Positions 34,995 through 46,069 of a stretch of 64,000 nucleotides of DNA are shown here, piece after piece. The translations under genes were made by a program, and so were the position numbers. The notes beneath the pieces are model-generated. The model searched no databases. It was not told the DNA's origin and saw only the letters and a program-made list of their open reading frames with translations. Within the stretch, counting starts at the first letter, position 1. Each line of letters opens with the position of its first letter. The DNA comes from Berberis thunbergii (Eukaryota; Streptophyta; Magnoliopsida; Ranunculales; Berberidaceae). Location of the stretch: assembly GCA_003290165.1 (NCBI GenBank), contig QNQO01007604.1, forward strand, positions 1 to 64,000, given 5' to 3'.

Positions 34995-35708
34995 ATCCCT
35001 CGATCTATCTAAAATAACTTTATCTACGGGTAGAATGTCCAACTCTAAAACCCCTAGCAGTGGGTATAACTTAATTTTCTCCGAGTAATAAATGAATTAT
35101 TATCATCTTTTGAAACTATGAATTTAAATAATAAAAAAACCCAAGAGTACTAGAAATGGAATATTGGATAAATGAGTGAAATACCAACTCAACTAGAAAT
35201 TGACTATCGAGTTATTTATATTGTTCTCTTAATTGTTTTTGTTGGAAGTGACGACAAACGTGGAGGAGTTAGAATTTGAGAATTACGTGGGATCCAAAGG
35301 GTCATAGGGTTGACGTCAACAAATAAAATAAAAACAAGAAAGATAAGAGAAAATAATAATTTTAAATTCCAACATTACCCTCATCCCCTTTCTCCCTACT
35401 ACTCCAATAAGATAAAAATGGTAGTTTGAAATCACATAGCATAATCTCCTTCTGCACCACAACTTCACCACCATCATCAACACGCTAACCTTGAACCCAT
35501 ATTACGGCTTTGCTAGACATTTTAATCCTCAAATCTAATCAACCCCATTAAACCAAAACAACCACGAAAACCATCAATCAAATCTGAAATATTTACAAGA
35601 AGTCGTCAAAAATACTAAAGCAAAAGTCTTTGATCTGTTGGGTGTTATAGATAGGAGAATCAAACGACATCGATGTAAAAACCTCCAAATAAATCCTATA
35701 AACATAAT
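34995..35708. other. Intergenic DNA, nothing recognised
   Basis: No supported gene. Its right part begins a dispersed repeat that has a second copy near 56270. Confidence 0.35.
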
Positions 35709-35717
35709 GATTAATAA

Positions 35718-35859
35718 GAACTTTGTTAGGGGTCGAGGGAAAGGAGCGAGGGATCCATCCCTCTTTGAGATGAGCGCATCGCTTTGTAGATATGTGTTGA
35801 TGCTCATCTCGAAAAAGATGGGTCCCTCGCTCCCTTTCCCTCGACCCCTAGAATTTTCG
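35718..35859. mobile_element. Hairpin MITE copy C
   Basis: The nonamer gattaataa flanks it exactly (35709-35717, 35860-35868). The inverted right end is CGAAAATTCTAGGGGTCGAG and the left end GAACTTTGTTAGGGGTCGAG. Arms GAGCGAGGGATCCATC and GATGGGTCCCTCGCTC pair, with the core GAGATGAGC...GCTCATCTC. It is inserted in a dispersed repeat whose other copy (near 56270) lacks it. Confidence 0.9.
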
Positions 35860-35869
35860 GATTAATAAT

Positions 35870-36364
35870 GAAGAGATGGTCTTGTTGATGTTGATGTCGG
35901 AGTCATCAAATCAAATCAAATCGATAAGATTGAAGTTTGAGTGGGCGAGTTATACTGCATTGACCATTTGTCTTCCCCGTCTCGAGCATCAAACGTGAAC
36001 ATGCTGATAAATGATGGATCGTTGTTTATGGTGTTGAGAATTCAAATAAGAAGGAAATAAATGGTTGGGGTTTAAGGACAAATGATGTGAGTAGAAAAAT
36101 GGAGAATTGAGATAACTTGGGGGAATGATATACAATCAATCATAATGATTCTCATTAAGATTGTTGCTTCCATTTTGAAGACGAGATGAAGAGATAAGGC
36201 TATTTTAGGAATTCACACTTTATTCTTTTATTTTGTTTATTGAAAAAAGTTTAGTTGGTGAAGTGGAAATTCAGTTCAAAGCATCCGATCAATGGTCTTG
36301 ACCTTGTGCAGTCTACAAGGTTTACAAATTCATATTCAACTTGTAGATGTAATTCACCGAGGGA
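35870..36364. repeat. Dispersed repeat, copy 1
   Basis: Blocks such as GTTTATGGTGTTGAGAA, AAATGGTTGGG, GTGGAAATTCAGTTCAAAGC and AAGGTTTACAAATTC recur in the same order at 56270-56690, with about two-thirds to three-quarters identity by eye. It is non-coding and of unknown element type. Confidence 0.55.
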
Positions 36365-36534
36365 CTTCCTATCGGATACAGGGGTCCTGCGCACGTGTCT
36401 CAGTCATTGAATTTGATTCAACAGTTCATATCGATGAATGTGAATTTAATTAAAAGTTTTGGCTCTTTTTGAATCTCTTACAGTCGTCGGACACTGACGA
36501 CTGAGATTTATGGATTGGAAAAGTATGTTTTAAT

Positions 36535-37219
36535 CAGTGTTCTAAAAATTGGTCTAGGCGGCGCCTAGGCGCTAGAAGGTGGAAAACCGCCCAGATTAAT
36601 GCCTGGGCGGCTGTCTGGGCGGTTCTGGGCAGTCTGGGCGGGTCTAGGCGGGTCTGGGCGGGGTCTAGGCGGTCTGGGAGATTTTTTTATTTTTTAATAA
36701 GGTTGATTGTGTTCTTATTTTATTTTTCTTTCCTATTTTTTAGAAATAAACTATTTAATTGTTTTTTTAGAAAATCTCGGGAATGGGCTTTGATGATGAT
36801 AATGATGATATATCTAAATGTAGCGAAGGATGATTACTTAATGGAATTCTCAAAGGATCTGCTGGTACCAATTTTACTAATGTAGATTTTATCAAACATA
36901 ATTGAGGTTATTCATGCAATTTGAAGAAAAATAAAAGAGTACACAAATTCAAATTTATATAAAGTACCCATCATGACCAACTTCAGTCATTTGAGTTTTA
37001 ATAAATTTTGTTCACGATTGTTAATTTTTCATGTTTTTAAATTTTGCATATATATATTGACATTAAATTGGATGTAATTGATAAGGTATTATGCTTAACT
37101 TTTGTAAATTATTAAAGTTATAATACAAAACCTAAGACCGCCTAGGCACCCGCCTAGGCCCCTGGGCGCTGGGCACCTGCTCGCCGCCTGCCCAGCGCCT
37201 AGCGATTTTTAGAACGCTG
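36535..37219. mobile_element. hAT MITE, 685 bp, nested in the MULE's left repeat
   Basis: The left end is CAGTGTTCTAAAAATTGG and the inverted right end is CAGCGTTCTAAAAATCGC, followed by GC-rich CTAGGCGGCGCCTAGGCGC-type subterminal repeats. The octamer gttttaat is duplicated exactly (36527-36534, 37220-37227). The MULE's other inverted repeat carries the uninterrupted site with one copy of this octamer (39798-39805, inverted). This directly confirms the insertion and its boundaries. Confidence 0.97.
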
Positions 37220-37649
37220 GTTTTAATTCAAAGATTTTGGCAAATTGAGGAACGAAAATTTTGCAAACAGAGAGGAAGTTTTCGGGGAATCAAGCTTTTG
37301 AAAAAAAAACTAATTCTCGATCTAGATTTGAGGGAGAGGAAGAGGAAGGAGGAAGAGGGAGACGGTTGAGCTTGAGTTTGAATTTGAATTTGGAAAGTAA
37401 CGACTCTGTAGAAGGATTATCTTGTAGTTTTTTGTTTGATGTAAAATGCTTTTGCTATATTAATTGCAGTGATTTCTTTGTTAAGCTTTGTAGAGCTCTG
37501 CAGTGATTGTTTTGTTCAGCTCTGTATTTCTACCATCTTCATTCTGGGTTATAGACAAATATGGAAGAAATACAGTAGGCTTTTGAAATGTAATAGTTTT
37601 ATGTTCAGCTAGCTCAAGGCTTTGGAATTTTTTGCTAAGCACTAAATTT

Positions 37650-38065
37650 GAATGAGAATTTTTTTGCAGAATTTGTTCAGTAGTGAAGTCTGACAATAGT
37701 GAATTTGCAAAATTTTGTTATAATGTGAAGGTGCCTGAATTTGCAGAATTTTTTTGTTGATTTTTTTGCAAAATTTTGTTGTAGCAGAAATTTTTTTGCT
37801 GAATTTTGTTGCTAAATTTTTTGCAAAATTTGCAGAATTTTTTTGCAGATTGTTTTGCAAAATTTTGTTATAACAGAATTTGCAGAATTTTTTTATCAGA
37901 ATTTTTGGCAAAATTTTCAGAATTTTTGCAAAACATATATAGCACAACCTGATTTATATATAGATATAGCACAACCTGAAACTATAGGTTATGCATGCAA
38001 CCATATAGCACATAGCACAACCTTATGCATGCAACCATGTAGCACAACCTGCTATTCCAACCATA
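37650..38065. repeat. Degenerate short tandem repeats in the MULE interior
   Basis: From 37660 to 37935 variants of TTTGCAGAATTTTTTTGCAA and GCAAAATTTTGTTATAACAG alternate. From 37936 to 38065 TAGCACAACCTG and ATGCATGCAACCAT recur about four times and twice. Open frames here are by-products of the repeats. Confidence 0.75.
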
Positions 38066-39299
38066 TATACAAAATAGCAACCTGTATGGTTTACAAAACC
38101 TGTCAATTACAAATTCATGGTGAAAAAGTTTACTTTTCCACCAAGCAAACTTTTTCCAATCAAAACACATCTGAGCATTTCCATTACAAATGTACTCAAA
38201 ACCCAATTATACATAAAAGTTCCATCACATATCATCCAAAAGTTTAAAAAAGATAAATACAAGGATCAATAAACAAATTGAATAATTTAACCATTAAAAT
38301 AAACAAATATAGAGTCAAGCACCTAAGCAAAATGTCTATTGCTATCACAAAAGCATTCAAAAAACAACCACAACTCTGCAACCAGTGAACTTGCCACACA
38401 TCATGAGTGCTTCATCCAGAATGAATATCAAATTCTAATTTTAAAGACAACCACAACTCTGCAGATTTTCTGTTTTCATTTTTCTGAACTATAGAGTCAT
38501 TGTTTTCTAACATTCTGCCACCTTCATAACCTCCTTGCTACCCATGACATCTGTGAAAATACTTTAAGTGATGCTTTAAGCTAACCCTCTCACCTGTCAC
38601 TACCTAAGTGCAGTAGTTGATCAATGTGTAAGGTTAACAATATTCAGTTTGGTACTTGCCAAACTCATCCAGGTTGAACAAAGACAACACGGTAAACATA
38701 TCGATTCGGGTTCAATATATCTCACAACTCACACCACAATGGAAACCAAAAGGCAACAACATAAATTTGTTTGAGGATTAGGAAACAAAAACTGGCATAA
38801 CTTTCATTATGAACTGTGTCCACTACCTTCTGATCCTTGGACAAATTTGGTACATAATTTGATAGTTTTTCTCATAGAAGTCTCTACTTTCTCCTAGTCA
38901 TGTTGCATGCAAATTAGGCATTGCATGCAAGTATCAACAAGAGAACTATATTCTACCATTCATAAAAATAAATAAATCCTCAATGTACTAAACCATCAAA
39001 TGACCAACATTATTGGGAAGAATCTACAAATTATTAGACCAAACTCACATACACATTAACAAATTAGACCAAAACTCAAATACACATTGATTGGGAAAAT
39101 AATAAAAACCGTAGAATTTATCCTCTGTATGGATATCTAAAAAAAATAAATAAACAGAATGTGAAACCATTTCAGATCATATCTGCCCATTTACTAACAA
39201 TGCTATCAATCTTTCATACAAAATGATAGAAATTGCTAACAAATGATCTAATAATTTCTTACTAACGAAAGCAGAAGCAGAAGGAGAAGGAAAACATCA

Positions 39300-39700
39300 G
39301 TTGGAGGTGAACATCACTTACCCCTTTTCGAGCTTCAATTGTCGAACTCCATCAGTACTTGAGCTTCTCCTTCAGTTCTCGAGCTTCTCCTCCAGTTCTC
39401 CTTCTCGAGCGAACCCTCCTCTTCCTCTTCCTCTCCCTCAGATCCCCTTTTTCTTCCTCTTCCACTTTTTAAGTTCAAATTAGATCGAACCCTCCTCTTC
39501 TTATTCCTCAGATCGAACCCTCAGATCCCCTTTCTCGAGCGAACCCTCCTCTTCTTCTTCCTACTCCTCTTCCTCTTCTTTTTCCTATTTCTCTCCCTCA
39601 TATTCCCTTTCCTCTTCCTCTCCCTCAGATCCTTTTTCTCTTCCTCTTCCTCTCCCTCTCCCTCCTTCCTCTTCTTGTCCCTCAGATCTAGATCGAGAAT
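39300..39700. repeat. CT-rich (polypyrimidine) tract, MULE right subterminal region
   Basis: CTCCTCTTCCTCTTCC-type sequence with CCCTCAGATC recurring several times. It overlaps the inner part of the right inverted repeat, whose left counterpart is GA-rich at 37330-37370. Confidence 0.8.
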
Positions 39701-39829
39701 TAGTTTTTTTTTTTTCAAAAGCTTGATTCCCTGAAAACTCCCAAAACTCCCTTTCTATTTGCAAAATTTCCGTTCCCCAATTTGCCAAAATCTTTGAATT
39801 AAAACATACTTTTCCAATCCATAAATCTC

Positions 39830-39854
39830 AGCCGTCGGATCTGATCCGACGGCT
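39830..39854. promoter_or_regulatory. Perfect short palindrome in the MULE repeat
   Basis: AGCCGTCGGATC faces its exact inverse across a single T. The left repeat has a decayed version at the same relative place (about 36480-36503). Its position in both terminal repeats makes a transposase-binding or cruciform role conceivable; that is inference. Confidence 0.45.
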
Positions 39855-40009
39855 GTAAGAGATTCAAAAGAAGCCAAAACTTTTATTTAAATCTGCATTT
39901 CATATCCATCGATATGAGCCGTCGTATCAAATCCAACGGTTGAGACATGTGTGTAGGACCCCCTTCCAGTCCACTGTACGCAGGAGCCCCCCTGGATCCC
40001 TTCCTATCA

Positions 40010-40700
40010 CTCGTTTCAAACGTCTTCAAGACAAATTGACAGTTCAAATTTGTCCACCCATCAATTTGAGACAGAGTGTTAGGGTAACCGATTTAAGTGA
40101 TAAAAACTCGATGGATCGCCAAGAACAAACTGCATTTGAATTGTTATACAATTGAGAAAATCGCCAACATTAATTGTATTGAGAGAATATCTTTAATTAA
40201 GTAGTTGTACGTACATAACTTGAGATAATATATATATATATATATATAGTTTTTGCTGTATTAATAGGCTTGAATCAATCATCTAGCCCTCCCTAGTTTA
40301 ATGTTAATGTGTGATGCTTTAATTTTTACAAATTAATAATATAATTAAAAAAATATTTTTTATCCATTAACCCCTAGCTTCACAGCTGTACTATTAACAA
40401 CTAATTGGATAACTAGCACAATGTGTGTTTATCGAGATGCATACAAATTTTAATATCTTAAATAATTTTGACCATTAAGATTATAGACCTCATCGAATAG
40501 ATCAATATTCATCGAAGTTTTGACTTCATCATATGAAAATTTTCTATACGAATTTAAATTTTATGATCCGAAATAAGATTTTAATACTCAATACAAAATC
40601 TTATTCCAAAACCTTTTTTCCAAAACGGATAGAATATATATTAATATATCAATCCTAATATTATTACAAACTATGGATGGACAAATATCATCATGTAATG
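40010..40700. other. AT-rich intergenic DNA with a (TA)n microsatellite
   Basis: A TA repeat of about eleven units lies at 40229-40249. No gene was recognised. Confidence 0.45.
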
Positions 40701-40713
40701 CTTTTATTTTTTT

Positions 40714-41200
40714 CGAAATATATTGGCAATAGTTAACCCCCGCATTTTTGGATACTATGGTATGCAAATATTTTCCCATAACAACTTTTATCTGTTCCAA
40801 ATAATTTAGATGGTATGTTTTATTGTCACTACAAACTCTAATATTGGTAAATTTTGTTTTATAATTTTTGTCACATCATTTACTAAAATATACATATTGA
40901 ATAACAAAATATTGTCTCATAACTGCTTTAGTCAATATTTTGTTATTCAATATGTATATTTTTATATAACAAAATATTGACTAAAGCAGTTATGAGACAA
41001 TATTTTGTTATTCAATATGTATATTTTTTAGTAAATGATGTGACAAAAATTATAAAACAAAATTTACCAATATTAGAGTTTGTAGTGACAATAAAACATA
41101 CCATCTAAATTATTTGGAACAGATAAAAGTTGTTATGGGAAAATATTTGCATACCATAGTATCCAAAAATGCGGGGGTTAACTATTGCCAATATATTTCG
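40714..41200. repeat. Giant near-perfect palindrome (arms about 233 bp, 19-base loop)
   Basis: Left arm 40714-40946 and right arm 40966-41200 are inverted complements. By eye the only difference is a 2-base A indel beside TATACATATTG; I found no substitutions. The loop is 40947-40965. An inner TATTCAATATGTATA unit occurs on both sides of the loop. No gene, no terminal motif of a known transposon and no target duplication were recognised. The arms stop at an A-rich tract before the SINE. Confidence 0.95.
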
Positions 41201-41234
41201 AAAAAAAAAAATAAATAAATAAATAAATATTCTT

Positions 41235-41388
41235 TCGGGGTTATGGTCGAGTGGTTAAGGCCTTGTGGGATTTATCCCCAGGTCCTCTCTTCGAGACCCT
41301 CCGGCGGCATATATTCTTTCGGGGTGATGTTGGCCTATAGGCGGCACCTCGGGGGATAGGTTACGGATCCTATCAAACACCGGCTTGC

Positions 41389-41431
<43 letters not shown>
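41235..41431 (+). mobile_element. tRNA-derived SINE with 39-base poly(A) tail
   Basis: An A box in a Leu/Ser-type tRNA context, TGGTCGAGTGGTTAAGGC (41244-41261), and a B box, TCTTCGAGACC (about 41288-41298), are followed by a non-tRNA body ending CGGCTTGCCTTT. An uninterrupted A run follows (41393-41431). The phrase ATATTCTTTCGGGG occurs at 41228 and 41310. The long pure tail suggests recent insertion. The end motif CTTGCCTTT is shared with the minus-strand SINE at 6105. Confidence 0.85.
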
Positions 41432-41433
<2 letters not shown>

Positions 41434-41434
41434 G

Positions 41435-42788
41435 CTTTAGTCGTTTCAACCAACCTTAATTTTGTTGTATTGTTAACAAAATTAAGTGAACCACTGAAAA
41501 AACAAATAAAAATATATGCCATAACAATAACAAATACAATCTCATTTGAAAAAAGAGTATTAAGAGAGATGTGTTGGATACAAAGGCATAGTAATAATAA
41601 TCAAATTAAAAAAAAAAAAAAAGTCTATTCTACTAACAAAGAATTATAGAAAATATTTTCTTAAATAAGATTGAGCATCACAAAAGCTTAACAAACAAAG
41701 AGAGAAAAATGAGAAAGAAGTAGAAGAGTAATTCAATTTTATAAAGTTTCAAGATTATAAAAATGTGAAGAACAATTCTTACTGTATCCTTTTATTTTTA
41801 ACATATAACGAAATAAAAACACAAAATAAACAAAATCTCAAATTTTCTTTGTACATTATGAACTGATTAATAAGCGATGGAGACCGAACTAGATTAAAAT
41901 CTTAATAACTCTTATTTTACAATAAAAAAAAGGTTGAAGTTTAAGGAAATAATATTTCTTCATATGTAATTAATTAACAACATGATAATCAATAAGAGAA
42001 GTTTGGTAGATCTATAATGAAATTTTCGATTTTGTAAGTTTATATCTTTTTTTTTTTTTTTATTGTTTGTTGATTTGATTATATTTTATCAGGTTGCTTT
42101 TTTAATTTAAATCTTCAAATGGGTTCCTATTATTTTTGGTTAGTTTACTCTAAACCTTTATGGCTTAAGAGGATGTGAATGCATCAAAAATTTTAACTTT
42201 TATTTAATTAGTTTCTTTTGGTAAATTATTAAAAAAATATATTTTCATGATTAAAATTCATTGATTTTTATAAAAATAAAACTATGACAAATAATGTTTA
42301 TGATGTTTTAATATTTCAAATGTGTCACACTATTAAATTGGCATATACTCTAAATTAAATTATTAAAGAATGCTAACTTAGTAAATATCAAGTGTCAAGG
42401 TTAATAAATACGTCGAGTGGACTTCTAGTCTCAGTGATGCCCAATTGCATAAGATTGCTATTTAGAAACACACTTTTACGAGTATCATTTTTGTATAAAA
42501 TATATTTATAATATGTATAAAGTGTACATTGTCATATTAGTCTAAGTTCTAAAATATTTTCCCAAAGATACATAAAATGCTATAAATAAATTAGAGAATT
42601 TTTTGGATTTTAAGGCTAACAAAGAAACGTGTCGATTCGACATCAACGCTCTGATCACGATGTACAATAGAGATTAAAGATTGGACATCAAAATTGTTTG
42701 TACAATTGATATGTCAAGGGCAGATTATGAAATATAAATAAAGACCAAATAATATATAACATCTAGATTTTGCTCCAAGGACGCCTCA
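41435..42788. other. AT-rich intergenic DNA
   Basis: A- and T-runs; no gene or paired repeats recognised. Confidence 0.4.
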
Positions 42789-42797
42789 GTTATTTTA

Positions 42798-42951
42798 GAG
42801 CCCTTCTAAGGGTCGAGGGAGAGAGAAACCTGCCTCGAGATAAGTGCATCGTCTTGAAATGCATGATGTTGCTTATCTCGAGGCAGATGGTGGCTTCCAC
42901 TCATTCCTCGCCCTTTTCCATCGTTCCCTCCCTCGACCCCTAGAATTTTCG
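42798..42951. mobile_element. Hairpin MITE copy D
   Basis: The nonamer gttatttta flanks it exactly (42789-42797, 42952-42960). The inverted right end is CGAAAATTCTAGGGGTCGAG, identical to copy C; the left end is GAGCCCTTCTAAGGGTCGAG. Arms CTGCCTCGAGATAAG and CTTATCTCGAGGCAG pair perfectly at the core. The left arm has a deletion of about 30 bases relative to the right. Confidence 0.9.
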
Positions 42952-43480
42952 GTTATTTTATCATACAACCAACATTTTTTTCGTATCTACCATTCAGTCA
43001 TATCTAATTTTTCATCACCACCAAGTGTTTTCGTCTAATTCAATTGCTCCACCATCACCACTGACATTGTTTAGCTATTAGTTAAACATTCTCCTTCACT
43101 GTCAACATTTTTACCAACTTCAATTATACTTTCTTTCAAATATCCACTTGATCAAATCTACCAACAACTGTGATCGTATGAGCATCTCATGTGACATTTT
43201 TCATGCCTTCAACAAAATGAAATCTAAGTTTCATTTCAAGCAACTACAACTACAACTACAATTAGAAAAACCTTGGGTAGTAGTTTTACCCTTTAAATGT
43301 GAAATATATTGAACTTCTTTTACCTTCTTGATTTTGTATTTGTAAGATTATTTTATTTTATTATATGAGAATTTAATTAGTACTAAAGTAAAATGTAACA
43401 AGACATTTAACATAGAAAAATATACACTCTATAAACGAAAATTTGTAACACACTAGTTTTGTTTCTATAAAAATTTGTAA

Positions 43481-43650
43481 CACTACAAAAATCTTGCAAA
43501 TCATGACATTACAAATATTAGTAACACCTCGACGTGTTACAACCTTCAAATTTTGTAACAGTAGTCCAATGTTACTAATGACACTGTAGCATGTTACAAT
43601 GTTCAAATATTAGTAACACCTCGAAGTATTACAAATGTTTTTTTTTTACA
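43481..43650. mobile_element. CACTA-like left end
   Basis: CACTACAAAAATCTTGCAAA is followed by repeated subterminal motifs (TTAGTAACACCTCGA twice, GTTACAA, TTTTGTAACA). A possible partner end, inverted, is at 55500-55617 (CACTACACCATAATGGC, then GTTACAA and ATTTTGTAACA). The flanking trinucleotides do not match, so pairing is unproven. Confidence 0.45.
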
Positions 43651-43654
43651 AAAA

Positions 43655-45460
43655 TTTTATTTGTTTTTAATTAAATAAATAAAAAAGTATCAACAAATGA
43701 ATGACATCCAATGAAATCATAAAACCCAAATATTAAAATACCGATGTTTAATACCCAAATTAAAATAATCTTGCAACCATTACAAAGTGAAGTAGTTGCA
43801 ATCAATTACAACATCGTTTATCATATTAGATCGGTATTTTAAAAAAGAAAAGTGCATGTATCAAGTACGTCATTAGTATGCTAACATTAAGAAAACTAAA
43901 AAATGTTCCACAACTTCTTCATACTCTTCATTACAAAGGAAGACCAAAACCAAAACTTTCTTCTCTTCCGGCTCATTCTATCTTTCTTCAAAGATGGTCC
44001 AAAGGAAAGCCTCTGACAAGCTGGTAGCCTGGATTTTAAATGAGAAGAATAAATCCCATCCAGCGATCAAACTATTTTCTTCTCAAAATTTCGGGTCTTA
44101 AGAAGATTATGAAAAAGTCAAGATCAATCAATCAAGCGTTCTGATTTAGAGTCCACTCCGAAGAGACGAACCAAACCTCTATCTACCAATACCACCAACA
44201 AGATTATTGAAACGCAACTTGGTGTGGTAACAAATTTTGCTTGGCATTCTTGAACATAATCACTTGTATTACTATTTGAGCCCTTTAGAGCGAGAAAGCT
44301 TTCACATTGAGCTTCAGCAGCAGCAGTAGGAGATGAAAGTGTTGTACCTGGTTCTGAATTAAGTGCACCTGAAACCAAGGCCTATTTCATCATCCCTGCA
44401 GTAGGTTGTACATCTGATGACATTACTTATCTGTCAAATTGAGAATCAGAATGAGTAAGGGAAGCATATTATAATGCGTAGAAAAGGAACTGGGTCAGCG
44501 AATTAAGCAAGAGCGAACAACAATTTTCAAATACTGATAAATGGAGCAAGTAAAACGTAACAACTTACTAAGCTACATATAAACTCGGCAAATGTCCATC
44601 AACAAGAGCTGCAAATTCAAGTGGACCCTCTTTTTCATACAATATCACCACCAACAGCAATGTTGGCTCCTCAAGTGTTCAACAATTTCCTTCCAGCAAT
44701 GAAAGATTCATATCCTTGTGTTTATACATAGTGATTTAGGTTACAGTATTAGAGTTGTAAATGAAAGTTAAAAAATAGGTAAACTCTAATGAAATAAATA
44801 AACAAAGGGTACTCGTCGAACAGAACAAAAATCATGTAAAAGAAGAAGACAAATAATTTGGTATGGGATTGATTGATTAAGGTGACAGAGTGAACTATTG
44901 AAGCTTTTAGATAAAATGGAATAGTTATTACTATTTTATATTAGGACAATAGTAGTATATTCAAGCCATGCACCATAATTTGAAGTATGTAATTGTATAT
45001 CTAAACTCATTAACATGATGGTTATATTTTAAAGCACAAATGATCCATGAATTCAGAAATGAAAAACTATATCATATGTTTCTCGACTTTTGTATGCCTC
45101 CAAATGCATCTGGTTGAGGGTGATTAGCCAATTTGTGAAGATCGACCAAGGTTCATGTCACTTATCGGTAACTGTATCGACGATTTGAAGAAAATATTAA
45201 TGCACTGTGGCTACTGGGAGAAGGGAAAGTCACTCATGTAACAGGAATGTACTCTTTCAAGTCAATACAACTTTACCGAATTCAGTTTTCACACTAATCT
45301 CTTTGGAGAAAGAAAAAAAACTAGCTTTCATATGCTTGGGTTGCACATGAGGGTATATAATCCTTATTTCTTGTTCATATATACGAGTTGGTAACGATGG
45401 ATATTTAAGTACTAAAATGCTAGAACTGTGATGAGTTTCAGCTTACAAAGTTCACTTGTT
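43655..45460. other. Mostly non-coding; possible exon fragments
   Basis: A minus-strand frame at 44124-44378 (84 codons, Ser/Thr-rich start) and a short one near 44575-44640 ending FAALVDGHLPSLYVA and a stop look exon-like, but I recognise neither. Confidence 0.35.
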
Positions 45461-45469
45461 GTTTCTCCC

Positions 45470-46065
45470 TTGAGTGAAGAAATCACAGATCTACCAAAGG
45501 TGTCTGTGTAGAAGAACAGTTCTTCTGCGACCTCCCGCTTGGCAGGATCCTACATTATATTAAATCCTGCATGAAATCTTGACTAAAGAAATAGACTGCT
45601 TTATGAGTACTTTATTACTGAAAATCACATCACATTAGCAATAAAACACAAGTAATCCACATCACATTAGTATTTCAAATTCACTTGCGCAATAGGCCAC
45701 TGCGACAAGTCCAACGTCAAAATGCAATTTCCATGTATTGATTTTCCTGTTTCAAATTAATATTTCAAAATTTTACCTGTTTCATATCAAATTGTACATA
45801 TTCATGAATAACAGGAAGAGTGTTTGATGTTGCAGCAGCCAGAGTTGCAGACGTATACACAAGTGCAATCCCATATAGATTCAAGCTTGCAGCAATCCTG
45901 AATACCTGAAAAGTGAAAACTCAATCCTTTATTACTCCACATCAATATCAAACACAAATTGTCTGAACCATAACAAAACAACAATCCAAGACTTACCCAA
46001 ACAAAGAAAGCATAAAAATCTTGCAAAAAGCCAACCAATGACAGTAGCAAAGCTCTCTTTCTATA
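45470..46065 (-). pseudogene. Exon fragments with WAT1/EamA-like transporter segment
   Basis: On the minus strand, a block at about 45994-46065 reads KRALLLSLVGFLQDFYAFF before a GTAAGT donor. After a TTCAG acceptor, a block at about 45780-45905 reads FRIAASLNLYGIALVYTSAT and LAAATSNTLPVI before a GTAAAA donor. The NLYGIALVYTSATLAAA pattern resembles transmembrane segments of plant WAT1-related/UMAMIT transporters of the EamA family. The usual following residues are lost. A third spliced-looking block, 45460-45535 (KREVAEELFFYTDTFGRSV), was not identified. These look like remnants, not a complete membrane transporter. The family call is tentative. Confidence 0.45.
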
Positions 46066-46069
46066 AGAT

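Larger units (their letters stand above)
36374..39999. mobile_element. Non-autonomous MULE with long terminal inverted repeats
   Basis: The nonamer cttcctatc flanks it exactly (36365-36373, 40000-40008), the Mutator hallmark. The ends are GGATACAGGGGTCCTGCG and, inverted, GGATCCAGGGGGGCTCCTGC. The inverted repeats run about 300-350 bases inward: left 36374-36534 plus 37228-37370, right 39645-39999. A hAT MITE splits the left one. The right repeat has an extra stretch near its tip. The interior (37400-39640) has no transposase and no gene that I recognise. Without the hAT insert the element is about 2.9 kb. Confidence 0.9.

Noticed and set aside
36535..37219. GC-rich island as a promoter
   Set aside because: The GC-rich parts are subterminal repeats of a hAT MITE with a perfect target duplication.
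37843..38247. 134-codon plus-strand frame
   Set aside because: It starts in short tandem repeats inside the MULE and matches no family.
41244..41299. tRNA-Leu/Ser gene
   Set aside because: Followed by a SINE body and a long poly(A); no acceptor stem partner seen.
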